Assembly (NCBI GenBank): GCA_045631445.1
Contig: JAZQUS010000054.1
Location: 21,418 to 85,417, forward strand
Source: RGIG4608 sp045631445
Lineage (GTDB): Bacteria > Bacillota > Clostridia > Oscillospirales > CAG-272
Reading direction: 5' to 3'
DNA length: 64,000 bases
Part shown: one piece after another, positions 15,331-23,522 of the stretch
Layout: each line of letters starts with the position of its first letter
Numbering within the stretch: the stretch's first letter is position 1
Made by a program: the position numbers and the translations under genes
The notes under the pieces: generated by a model
Seen by the model: only the letters and a program-made list of their open reading frames with translations
What the model was told of the DNA's origin: nothing
Databases searched by the model: none

Positions 15331-18051
15331 ATGTTAGAACTTAAAAATATAAGAAAAACGTATGGAAAGGGCGAGGCTGCGGTTGAGGCACTAAAGGGTG
15401 TTAGTATTAAATTCCGTGAAAGCGAATTTGTTTCAATACTTGGACAATCAGGGTGTGGTAAGACTACTTTGCTTAATATTGTTGGAGGTCTCGACCAATA
15501 CACAAGTGGTGATCTTATAATAAATAACACTTCAACAAAAGATTATACGGATTCAGATTGGGATACCTATAGAAATCACTCTATTGGTTTTATTTTCCAA
15601 AGTTATAATCTTATTTCACACCAAACGGTTCTTGCAAATGTAGAACTTGCATTGACACTAAGTGGTGTATCTAAAAACGAAAGAAGAAAAAGAGCTGTCC
15701 AAGCTCTTGATAAAGTTGGTCTTCGCTCCCAAATGAATAAACGTCCCAATCAGCTTTCTGGCGGTCAGATGCAAAGAGTTGCTATTGCGCGTGCGCTTAT
15801 TAATAATCCTGATATTTTGCTTGCGGATGAGCCTACGGGTGCACTTGACTCCGAAACAAGCGTTCAGGTAATGGATCTTTTGAAGGAAATTGCAAAAGAT
15901 CGACTTGTTATTATGGTTACGCATAACCCTGAGCTTGCGGAGCAATATTCTTCAAGAATTATCAATCTTCGTGATGGAAATCTTGTTGGTGACTCCAACC
16001 CATATGATGGTAAAATTGATATGGAAGAGTTTTACGCTTTGCAAGCCAACAAAAATACAGTTATTAAGAAAAAGAAGGCCTCAATGTCATTTTGGACTGC
16101 AATGTCACTTTCTTTTAACAACTTGATGACAAAAAAAGGAAGAACGTTTTTAACTTCGTTTGCGGGTTCAATTGGTATTATTGGTATTGCGCTCATTCTT
16201 GCTGTTTCAACGGGTGTTAATGCATATATTAAGTCGATTGAAGAAAGTACTATGTCGTCATATCCATTACAGATTATGCAGAATACGATGGATCCAACTA
16301 CTATGATGGCTTCAATGATGCAGGCTGCTGAATCTGCCAATCAAAAGCGTGAGCCTGGCAAGGTTTATTCTAGTCAAATAATGGCACAGATGATGACTAT
16401 GATGACGGACTCTGCTGCAACTAATAATCTTGAGAAATTCAAAGCTTTTCTTGATTCCAATAGAGAAATACAGGATTTGGTGACTGATATTAAATATGAT
16501 TATTCTCCAAACTGGAATATCTATTTGCAGTTAGAGGATGGTAGCTATAGGAACAGTTCACAAGGCCTTGAAGAAATGTATTCCTCAATGGGAGTTACGG
16601 GAACGTCTCAGGATATGATGCTTGGTATGAGTACTATGATGGGATCATCTATGGGTAGTGTTACAGGTTGGACAGAGCTCGTAGGAGATCTCGGTCATTT
16701 GAAAAGTGAATATGAGCTTATTGATGGTAAATATCCTGAAAAGTCAAACGAAATCGTTTTGATTGTTGATGAGAATAATCAGATTTCTGACTATACTCTT
16801 TATGTTTTGGGTATTCGTGACTTTGCTGAAATACAAGAATATATGGAGGCAGCAATAAAGGCACAGTTGTCGGGCAATAAGATCGATATTGATATTCCTG
16901 CAACAGATTACACCTATGAGGAAATATATGATTTTGATTTCAAGGTGTTGCTCAATAGCGACCATTACGCGCTTGAGGGTGATAAAATAGTTAAGCTAAC
17001 AGATAATGATAAGGGCTTTAAGGAACGACTTGATTCTGCAATGGAGTTAAAGATAGTTGGTATCGTTCGCCCGACCGACGATTCAATGAATATGGCAAAT
17101 ATCGGAACCATAGGATACCTTTCGAGTCTTAAGGATGAGGTTATTAAAAAAAGTAATAATAGTGCTGTTGTAAAGGCACAACTCAAAAATCCAGATGTTG
17201 ATATGTTCACAGGAATTAGATTTGATTCTAAGGGATACACAATGGACGATTTCCCAATGATAAAGGAGATTATTCAAAAATATCCGGGAATTGATACTAC
17301 ATTTATTATTGATGCTCTTGTGGAGCAATTGAATATGCCATATCTTAAGGATTTGATTTTGCAATATGTTCCCACAAGCGCAGAATCCTTGATGAATATG
17401 ATTATCAAGCATCTTAACGAGAATAAAGTAACAACTAATACTTACAAGGAAAATCTTGAGGCACTCGGATATATTGATATTGAAAATCCAACGTCAATTT
17501 CTATTTATCCTAAGGATTTTGAAGCAAAAGAAAGAATTAATGAACTGATTGCGGAATATAATAATCAACAGAATGAAGATGATAAAATTATTTATTCCGA
17601 TACTGTGGCTCTTCTTATGAGCTCAGTAACAACAATTATCGATGCTATTTCTTACGTGCTTATTGCTTTCGTTGCAATTTCACTTATTGTATCATCTATA
17701 ATGATTGGTATTATAACTTATATTTCTGTTCTTGAGAGAACGAAGGAAATTGGTATTCTTCGTGCGATTGGTGCTTCTAAGAAGGATATTGCTCGAGTAT
17801 TTAACGCAGAAACGCTGTTCGTGGGATTTGTTGCTGGTATGATTGGTATCATTTGCTCGCTTGGATTGATAGTAATAATAAATATAATACTTTATCATTT
17901 CACAGGTATTGCAAATCTTCAGGCAGTTCTTGAACCCGTTCCGGCGATAATTCTTGTTGCTATCAGTATGGGACTCACATTTATTGCAGGATTGTTCCCA
18001 TCAAAGACAGCATCCAAAAAAGATCCTGTAATTGCGCTTAGAACAGAATAA
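15331..18051 (+). CDS. ABC exporter, ATPase fused to FtsX-like permease (MacB-like)
   Basis: 906 residues. N-terminal ATPase: Walker A GQSGCGKT near residue 39, signature LSGGQMQRVAIARAL, Walker B ILLADEPTGALD. A first membrane span follows near residues 275-295, then a large extracytoplasmic domain (~450 residues) and three C-terminal spans with the FtsX pattern ERTKEIGILRAIGAS. The MacB/LolD type usually exports or transmits force to peptides, lipids or drugs; the substrate is unknown. The extracytoplasmic part has several methionine-rich stretches. AGGAG at 15321-15325 supports ATG 15331. The next gene follows with 10 bases between. Confidence 0.88.
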   Translation: MLELKNIRKTYGKGEAAVEALKGVSIKFRESEFVSILGQSGCGKTTLLNIVGGLDQYTSGDLIINNTSTKDYTDSDWDTYRNHSIGFIFQSYNLISHQTVLANVELALTLSGVSKNERRKRAVQALDKVGLRSQMNKRPNQLSGGQMQRVAIARALINNPDILLADEPTGALDSETSVQVMDLLKEIAKDRLVIMVTHNPELAEQYSSRIINLRDGNLVGDSNPYDGKIDMEEFYALQANKNTVIKKKKASMSFWTAMSLSFNNLMTKKGRTFLTSFAGSIGIIGIALILAVSTGVNAYIKSIEESTMSSYPLQIMQNTMDPTTMMASMMQAAESANQKREPGKVYSSQIMAQMMTMMTDSAATNNLEKFKAFLDSNREIQDLVTDIKYDYSPNWNIYLQLEDGSYRNSSQGLEEMYSSMGVTGTSQDMMLGMSTMMGSSMGSVTGWTELVGDLGHLKSEYELIDGKYPEKSNEIVLIVDENNQISDYTLYVLGIRDFAEIQEYMEAAIKAQLSGNKIDIDIPATDYTYEEIYDFDFKVLLNSDHYALEGDKIVKLTDNDKGFKERLDSAMELKIVGIVRPTDDSMNMANIGTIGYLSSLKDEVIKKSNNSAVVKAQLKNPDVDMFTGIRFDSKGYTMDDFPMIKEIIQKYPGIDTTFIIDALVEQLNMPYLKDLILQYVPTSAESLMNMIIKHLNENKVTTNTYKENLEALGYIDIENPTSISIYPKDFEAKERINELIAEYNNQQNEDDKIIYSDTVALLMSSVTTIIDAISYVLIAFVAISLIVSSIMIGIITYISVLERTKEIGILRAIGASKKDIARVFNAETLFVGFVAGMIGIICSLGLIVIINIILYHFTGIANLQAVLEPVPAIILVAISMGLTFIAGLFPSKTASKKDPVIALRTE

Positions 18052-18061
18052 GGAGTGTTTT

Positions 18062-18469
18062 ATGAGAAATTTCTTGTTTAGAATAGCAGGGAAGATGAGA
18101 GCGTTTTTCTATGGTAGAAACGGTTTTGACGATCTTGCAAAGCATAGCTTGATTCTTTCAATAGTAGTCTTTTTGATATATGGATTTTTGCCACAAGGAA
18201 TTCTTAAATTGATATTTTCATTAATCACTTATGGATTAATGGTATATGCATATTTTAGAATTCTTTCCAAAAAGGTTTATAAAAGAACACAAGAGAATAA
18301 AAAATATCTTGGTGCAATCAATATGACTAAAACAAGATGGAAGCAGAGAAAAACACATAAGTTTTATCGTTGTCCTAAATGTAAAACCTGGTTGCGAGTT
18401 CCTAAAGGTAGGGGAAAGATAACAATTACCTGCGTAAAATGTTCAACAAAATTTGATAAAAGAACTTAA
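18062..18469 (+). CDS. Membrane protein with C-terminal zinc ribbon
   Basis: 135 residues. Basic N-terminus, two membrane spans (about residues 30-70), and a zinc ribbon YRCPKCKTWLRVP...TCVKCSTKF at the C-terminus with two CxxC pairs. Function unknown; similar small proteins are common in Clostridia. It directly follows the ABC exporter and precedes a terminator, so the two are probably co-transcribed. Confidence 0.78.
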   Translation: MRNFLFRIAGKMRAFFYGRNGFDDLAKHSLILSIVVFLIYGFLPQGILKLIFSLITYGLMVYAYFRILSKKVYKRTQENKKYLGAINMTKTRWKQRKTHKFYRCPKCKTWLRVPKGRGKITITCVKCSTKFDKRT

Positions 18470-18476
18470 TGTTTTT

Positions 18477-18510
18477 GAGCGGTGGCTTAATGCCATCGCT
18501 CTTGTATTTT
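18477..18510 (+). terminator. Intrinsic terminator
   Basis: GAGCGGTGGC / GCCATCGCTC form a 10-bp stem (one G-U) with a TTAAT loop, followed by TTGTATTTTT. Confidence 0.82.
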
Positions 18511-18553
18511 TGATAATCTAAATGTCAAAAATCATATGAAAGGATGTGATAAT

Positions 18554-19525
18554 ATGTGTACTGCGATAAGCTTTAATGCAAAAGGACATTATTTTGGAAG
18601 AACTTTAGATCTTGAAAAGAGATACGGTGAGTGTGTAACTATTACACCGAGAAACTATGTGTTTAAATTTAAAATGGAGGAAGCAACAGAAAGCCATTAT
18701 GCAATTATTGGGATGGCAGTGATGGTTGAAAATTATCCATTATATTTTGATGCCACAAATGAATATGGGTTGAGTATTGCAGGACTAAATTTTGTGGGTA
18801 ATGCTTATTACGGAGAAGCAATTAGCGGAAAAATAAACCTTGCACCATATGAGCTAATACCGTATTTGCTTTCAAAATGCAAAACAGTTGATGAGTGTGA
18901 TGAGATATTGAAAGAAATCAATTTAGTGAATATTCCATTTAATGATAAATTGGAAAATGCTCAACTTCATTGGTTGATAGCGGACAAAGAAAAAAGCATT
19001 GTTCTTGAATGTATGAGAGAGGGAATGAAAATTCATAGAAATACTATCGGTGTGCTTACTAACAATCCACCGTTTGAATATCAAATGATGAATTTGAATA
19101 ATTATATGGGGCTTTCGAATCTTGACCCCAAAAATACTTTTTCAAACAAGATTGAATTGAAAGCTTATAGCAGAGGAATGGGAGGGATTGGTTTGCCGGG
19201 AGATTTTTCTTCAATGTCAAGATTTGTTAAGGTTGCTTTCACTAAATTGAATTCCATAATTCCTGTTGATAAGATTAGCTCAGTTAGTCAATTTTTGCAT
19301 ATTTTAGGCACAGTTGAGCAGGTGGAGGGGTGTGTAATATTTGAAAATCAATTTGAAAGGACACAATATATGAGCTGTTGTGATACGGAGGAGGGTATAT
19401 ACTATTACAAAACCTATGAGAATAGTCAAATAACTGCGGTGAAAATGCATAGCGAGAATTTAGAGGATAAAGAGCTTATTTGCTATGATTTAAAATATAC
19501 CGAAAGTATTAATTGTATTAATTGA
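18554..19525 (+). CDS. Choloylglycine hydrolase family enzyme (bile salt hydrolase / penicillin V acylase)
   Basis: 323 residues from ATG 18554, chosen because removal of Met1 exposes the catalytic Cys2 (MCTAISF) and AAAGGAT lies upstream. Arg16 and Asp19 (FGRTLDLE), the asparagine in EYGLSIAGLNF, TNNPPFEYQM and the arginine in GLPGDFSSMSRF are the active-site set of Ntn-hydrolases of this family. The GLNFVGNAYY stretch resembles bile salt hydrolases more than penicillin V acylases. No signal peptide, so cytosolic. It suggests a bile-exposed gut habitat. Confidence 0.88.
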   Translation: MCTAISFNAKGHYFGRTLDLEKRYGECVTITPRNYVFKFKMEEATESHYAIIGMAVMVENYPLYFDATNEYGLSIAGLNFVGNAYYGEAISGKINLAPYELIPYLLSKCKTVDECDEILKEINLVNIPFNDKLENAQLHWLIADKEKSIVLECMREGMKIHRNTIGVLTNNPPFEYQMMNLNNYMGLSNLDPKNTFSNKIELKAYSRGMGGIGLPGDFSSMSRFVKVAFTKLNSIIPVDKISSVSQFLHILGTVEQVEGCVIFENQFERTQYMSCCDTEEGIYYYKTYENSQITAVKMHSENLEDKELICYDLKYTESINCIN

Positions 19526-19552
19526 ACAAGGGGATAAAATCCCCTTAAAGTA

Positions 19553-19581
19553 TTGACAATTATTATATTTGGTGATATAAT
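19553..19581 (+). promoter_or_regulatory. Sigma-A promoter of the type IV pilus operon
   Basis: TTGACA (19553-19558), 17-base spacer, TATAAT (19576-19581) with TGn extended -10. A hairpin (AAGGGGAT/ATCCCCTT, 19528-19546) without a T-run lies just upstream, after the hydrolase gene. Confidence 0.82.
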
Positions 19582-19653
19582 TTATTATGTAGTAAAATGC
19601 GAATTTTTGTCGATGTTTTAACAAATTATCTTGTAAAGAAAGGAGTGCCCATA

Positions 19654-20076
19654 ATGCAGAAGAAAAATGGATTTACACTTGTGGAAATAATCGTGGTTAT
19701 TGCAATTTCTGCAATAGTATTAACTATGGTTGGTACAACTATGGTTTTTATGACAAATGTTTCGGGCAACCTTCTTGAAGAGGCAGAAGATATCGATATG
19801 GCGAAAAATATTGAGAAGTATTTGAGGGGATTAGTCGATGATGGGTGTTCTCCCGACAACCTTACAATGACTTTTCCTGATTTGTATAACAAAAGCAAAA
19901 ATACGGTTTTTGAGATTGATAATGATGGGAATATAAAAGAAAATACTTCGGGTAAAACCATTTTTTCTAATACTAGATTATCTGTATTTTCAATACAACA
20001 AGAAGGTGGCTTTATAAAATGCAAGATGATATTTGAAAGCGGCAAAGAATTCGAATTTATCTTAGGAATAGCATAA
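19654..20076 (+). CDS. Type IV prepilin-like protein (first)
   Basis: 140 residues. Class III leader QKKNGFTLVEIIVVIAIS: cleavage after G, mature Phe1 and Glu5, then a long hydrophobic helix. The rest is a small globular domain. AAAGGAG upstream fixes ATG 19654. First gene of a seven-gene operon with the peptidase, platform and ATPase needed to assemble it. Probably a minor or initiating pilin, as it is large and non-repetitive. Confidence 0.87.
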   Translation: MQKKNGFTLVEIIVVIAISAIVLTMVGTTMVFMTNVSGNLLEEAEDIDMAKNIEKYLRGLVDDGCSPDNLTMTFPDLYNKSKNTVFEIDNDGNIKENTSGKTIFSNTRLSVFSIQQEGGFIKCKMIFESGKEFEFILGIA

Positions 20077-20090
20077 GAGGAGGAATAGTA

Positions 20091-20840
20091 ATGGCTCAAA
20101 ATCAATGTATATTTGAATATTCTAATTTTGGCAATGGTTATTTGAGAATTTATTTTATTAAGGATAATAAACAAACAGACAAGGAGATATTTATCGACCT
20201 TGAGGCGCATCCTCTTAAGGACGGAGTTGTTGCCCAGGTTGAACCGCTTGTTGAGACAATTAAGCAGCAACTTAAAGAACTTGATATAAAGAAACTTCAA
20301 TCGCCACTTCTTCTTTTGAGATGTGCAGAAATATATAAAAATAGTCTTTTTTTGCCAGTGAAAAGCTCTTTCCAAGCAAATAGTCTTTACAAAAAAGAGA
20401 TGAAATTGAAGACAAACCAAGATTCTTTTGTTCCAATAAGCAACTCATATAAGAGCGGAATTGGTTATATGTTCAACACATATTATATTCCAAATAAAAT
20501 TGTTGAATCATTTAACAAGATTGAAAAATTGCTTAATACTGAGTTTGTAGGTGTTCAACCTCTTGGAATGTTTCTTGGTGAAAAGCTTGCTTACAAGGGC
20601 ACTTACGTTTATTTTTATATTAAAGAAAAAGTGTGCACAATGATTATGGTTTCGGACAAGGAGTTAGTTACTTCTTATGATTTCGAATTTGAAACAGAAA
20701 AGGAAATTTTAAGTAGATTTTTACTTGTTGCTTCAAAGCACGAATTTGATGTTGAGAAGAAACAAATAGAATATTATGATATTGATTCCGATGAACCAAT
20801 TTATGTGAATTTTGGAATTAAGAGGGTTGAAAATAAGTAA
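20091..20840 (+). CDS. Unknown protein in the pilus operon, possible PilM/GspL-like scaffold
   Basis: 249 residues, no signal peptide and no membrane span. I do not recognise it by direct motif. It sits between two prepilins where other type IV systems often carry PilM/PilN or a GspL-like actin-fold protein. The region GVQPLGMFLGEKLAYKGTYVYF followed by EKVCTMIMVSDKELVTSY has the strand-turn-strand look of an actin-like subdomain, but no phosphate-binding motif is clear. The assignment rests mostly on context. Confidence 0.5.
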   Translation: MAQNQCIFEYSNFGNGYLRIYFIKDNKQTDKEIFIDLEAHPLKDGVVAQVEPLVETIKQQLKELDIKKLQSPLLLLRCAEIYKNSLFLPVKSSFQANSLYKKEMKLKTNQDSFVPISNSYKSGIGYMFNTYYIPNKIVESFNKIEKLLNTEFVGVQPLGMFLGEKLAYKGTYVYFYIKEKVCTMIMVSDKELVTSYDFEFETEKEILSRFLLVASKHEFDVEKKQIEYYDIDSDEPIYVNFGIKRVENK

Positions 20841-20861
20841 AAATTCTTGAAGAAGGGAGAA

Positions 20862-20875
20862 TCACTTTTTAGTGA
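20862..20875 (+). promoter_or_regulatory. Small hairpin between Shine-Dalgarno and start of the second prepilin
   Basis: TCACT (20862-20866) pairs with AGTGA (20871-20875). The only purine-rich ribosome binding site, AGAAGGGAGA (20851-20860), is ~25 bases from ATG 20885. Folding the hairpin would bring the effective spacing to about 10 bases. Confidence 0.5.
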
Positions 20876-20884
20876 GTTGTGGTT

Positions 20885-21325
20885 ATGAAAAAAACTAAAA
20901 AAGGACTTACTTTGGTTGAAGTTTTGGTCGCGATAACTGTGTTGTCCATAACAATGTTTGCATTGCTGTCAACCATAGTTGCTATGAGAAAAGTGGTTGC
21001 CCGCCAAGAAGAATACGTTAAAATCAAAATGGTCTGCCAGGATATTGAAGCTTATTGGGATAAGTATGGCTTGGGTGAAGGAGAGGCTGAAGGATGGGCT
21101 TATTATTATTTTAAGGGTGAGGGAGCTATTGAATCATATACGGGATATTTAACTTCAAAATTTTCTCCCGTTAGAGTATATAATAAATCTCATTACAAAA
21201 TTGAATATCGAATAACAGAATCCAACGAGTTGGTTATCAAGTCCATAACATCTCCTGACAAGAAAATTTTAGTTGAGAATTTAAATTGCGGTACAAGAGG
21301 AGGGGTAACTGATGAACAAGAATAA
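20885..21325 (+). CDS. Type IV prepilin-like protein (second)
   Basis: 146 residues. Class III leader KKTKKGLTLVEVLVAITVLS: cleavage after Gly, Leu1, Glu5, then a hydrophobic helix. A TGA at 20873-20875 closes the frame upstream, so only GTG 20879 or ATG 20885 can start it. Contains EYDxxY-like pilin core features but no strong subfamily signal. Overlaps the next gene by 14 bases. Confidence 0.85.
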   Translation: MKKTKKGLTLVEVLVAITVLSITMFALLSTIVAMRKVVARQEEYVKIKMVCQDIEAYWDKYGLGEGEAEGWAYYYFKGEGAIESYTGYLTSKFSPVRVYNKSHYKIEYRITESNELVIKSITSPDKKILVENLNCGTRGGVTDEQE

Positions 21326-21512
21326 AAAACAAAAGGGTTACGCTCTTGCAATCGTTATTATTCTCACGTTCATTATGACCGTTATTATTACGGCAACCTC
21401 AATTTTGATAATGAGATATATGATTTTTGCAAAGAAAGATTTGGCTAACTTTAATAAAAATAATAAAACTGCTATTATTTTAGTTGACAAGGAGGTAACA
21501 TTCAATGCCTGA
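21312..21512 (+). CDS. Small PilX-like membrane protein
   Basis: 66 residues. KNKKQKGYALAIVIILTFIM resembles the PilX N-terminus (basic stretch, Gly, small residue, long hydrophobic helix) but without Glu5 at the usual position. One span, then a short basic tail. It overlaps both neighbours, which points to translational coupling. Likely a minor pilin-like or membrane anchor protein. Confidence 0.7.
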   Translation: MNKNKKQKGYALAIVIILTFIMTVIITATSILIMRYMIFAKKDLANFNKNNKTAIILVDKEVTFNA

Positions 21513-22305
21513 ACTTAGAATTTTATGTGCTATTTTTTCATTTATATTTGGCGCAGTTTTTGCAAGCTTTGCGGGTGTTATTGCTTACCGTGCGCCCCAA
21601 GGACTTTCAATAGTTAAGCCAGATTCATATTGTCCGAGTTGTGAAAAAACGATTAAGGGCTTTGATAATATTCCGATTTTGTCCTATATTTTCCTCGGTG
21701 GAAAATGTAGAAATTGCAAGGCAAAAATAGGTGTGTTTTCATTCCTTTGCGAAATTTTTGGTGGCCTTGGATTTATGTTTGCATATTTGCAATACGGTGA
21801 TGGCAACAAGACGTTACCGATTTTTATAGCCCTTATGCTTTTGATTTTCCTGTTTATTGTTATTGCAGGAATTGACCACGAAACACGCGATATTTATGAT
21901 ATCACCCTTGTGTTATACGGTGCGATTGCGGTGTTTATCACATTCTACCGCTGCGCTGTGTTAAGAGGTGATATTTGGGAATACATATTTGGCGCTTTGT
22001 TTGGATTTGGTTTCTTTGGTGCAATCAAATTAGTTGCTAAATTGGTTTTGAAAAAGGATGCTTTGGGATCCGGAGATATTTACCTTGTAGGTATTGGTGG
22101 ATTTTTGGTTGGAGTTTTACCCCTTTTGATTGCCATCATTATTGCAACATTGTTAGGCTCAATAATTGAGATAATCAAAATTAAAACATCCAAAACAGAG
22201 AGAGAAGCAGAGATTGCATTCGGTCCTTATCTTCTTTTGGGGATTGGACTTATGGCAATCTTTGGTGAAACATTTATGACAATTTATTGGGAGGTACTTC
22301 TTTAA
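21505..22305 (+). CDS. pilD: Prepilin peptidase / N-methyltransferase (PilD-like)
   Basis: 266 residues with about eight hydrophobic segments. FASFAGVIAYR near the N-terminus, the two CxxC pairs (CPSC, CRNC) of the cytoplasmic zinc loop, and the two catalytic aspartate motifs GIDHETRDIYD and ALGSGDIYLVG. Cleaves prepilin leaders after Gly and usually methylates the new N-terminus. AAGGAGGT upstream. The stop overlaps the next start (TAATG). Confidence 0.93.
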   Translation: MPELRILCAIFSFIFGAVFASFAGVIAYRAPQGLSIVKPDSYCPSCEKTIKGFDNIPILSYIFLGGKCRNCKAKIGVFSFLCEIFGGLGFMFAYLQYGDGNKTLPIFIALMLLIFLFIVIAGIDHETRDIYDITLVLYGAIAVFITFYRCAVLRGDIWEYIFGALFGFGFFGAIKLVAKLVLKKDALGSGDIYLVGIGGFLVGVLPLLIAIIIATLLGSIIEIIKIKTSKTEREAEIAFGPYLLLGIGLMAIFGETFMTIYWEVLL

Positions 22306-23510
22306 TGCCTTTATATAGATGTAAGGTGATTAACTCGTCAGGAGAACGTCAGGTTGTTGTTCGAGAGGCGAGTGATGCCCTTAGCTTGCGTGCGCAAATG
22401 CGTCAAGATAAAATTCATTTGCTTACCTTTACCGCTATAAAGGAAGAAAAGCAAAATGAGTTTTTTGCAATTAGCAGCAAAGTTAAGTTCAATGAAGTAA
22501 TTATGTTTTTCAGACAGTTTTCGGTTATGCTCAAGGCGGGTATACCACTTAGTGAGTGTCTGAACAGCTTACACAAACAAAAATTTAGCATTCCGTTTAG
22601 GAATGTTTTACAAGCCATATATCTTGATGTTGAATCGGGAGTTTTGCTTTCCGATGCTTTTGCCAAGCACCCAAAGGTTTTTCCGCGCTTTTTCATTAGC
22701 ATGGTTGCCATTGGTGAGGTGAGTGGTTCTTTGGATAAAGTTATGACGAATATGGCGGATTATTACGAAAATGACAGAAAGATAAAAAAGAAGGCATCTT
22801 CTGCAATGGTGTATCCATCGCTGCTTATATGTATGATTGTTGTTGTGGTAATATTCCTTTGCTTGTTTGTTCTTCCTAATTTTGAATCAACTATTAGTCA
22901 ACTTGGTGGAGAAGTGCCTGCTATCACACGAATCGTAATGAGCATTTCCACGTTTGTTCAGGACTATATTTTTATTCTTCTTCCTGGTGCGTTCTTGCTT
23001 GTTTTTTTGGTTATTGGTTTCTTTAAAACCAAAATCGGAAGATACGTTAAGGATGTTTTAATGCTAAAGATACCCATAATTTCTACAGTTCAGAAAAATT
23101 TGATTACTGCGCGTTTTTCAAGAGCGTTTATTATCCTTCTTTCGAGTGGAATGAATATGATTGACGTGCTTGAAAATCTTCAGAAAATGCTCGGTAACGA
23201 GGTTTTGAAGAAGAAGTTTGATTTCACGGTTGAAGAAGTTAAGCGTGGCCGTAGTATTGCCGCTTCAATAGCTGCAACGGGATTGTTCCCGCCGATTTTA
23301 ACGCAAATGATTAGAGTTGGAGAGAATAGTGGCAATATTGAAGAGGTTCTTGAATCAACGGGAAGTTACTTTGATGAGCAGGTTGAGTCAAGTATTGCCA
23401 AGGCAGTTGCCGCGATTGAGCCGATTTGTATTCTTTTGCTCGGTGGAGTGGTTTGTCTGGTAGTGCTTTCAGTTCTTGTACCTATGATGTCTATGATGAG
23501 TGCCGTATAA
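22305..23510 (+). CDS. pilC: Type IV pilus inner platform protein (PilC/GspF)
   Basis: 401 residues. Two GspF domains, each with cytoplasmic helices and a membrane hairpin; FFRQFSVMLKAGIPLSECLNSL and FSRAFIILLSSGMNMIDVLENL are the paired domain openings. The C-terminal span ILLLGGVVCLVVLSVLVPMM is typical. It forms the membrane platform on which the ATPase works. Confidence 0.93.
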   Translation: MPLYRCKVINSSGERQVVVREASDALSLRAQMRQDKIHLLTFTAIKEEKQNEFFAISSKVKFNEVIMFFRQFSVMLKAGIPLSECLNSLHKQKFSIPFRNVLQAIYLDVESGVLLSDAFAKHPKVFPRFFISMVAIGEVSGSLDKVMTNMADYYENDRKIKKKASSAMVYPSLLICMIVVVVIFLCLFVLPNFESTISQLGGEVPAITRIVMSISTFVQDYIFILLPGAFLLVFLVIGFFKTKIGRYVKDVLMLKIPIISTVQKNLITARFSRAFIILLSSGMNMIDVLENLQKMLGNEVLKKKFDFTVEEVKRGRSIAASIAATGLFPPILTQMIRVGENSGNIEEVLESTGSYFDEQVESSIAKAVAAIEPICILLLGGVVCLVVLSVLVPMMSMMSAV

Positions 23511-23522
23511 GGAGGCCTAAAA

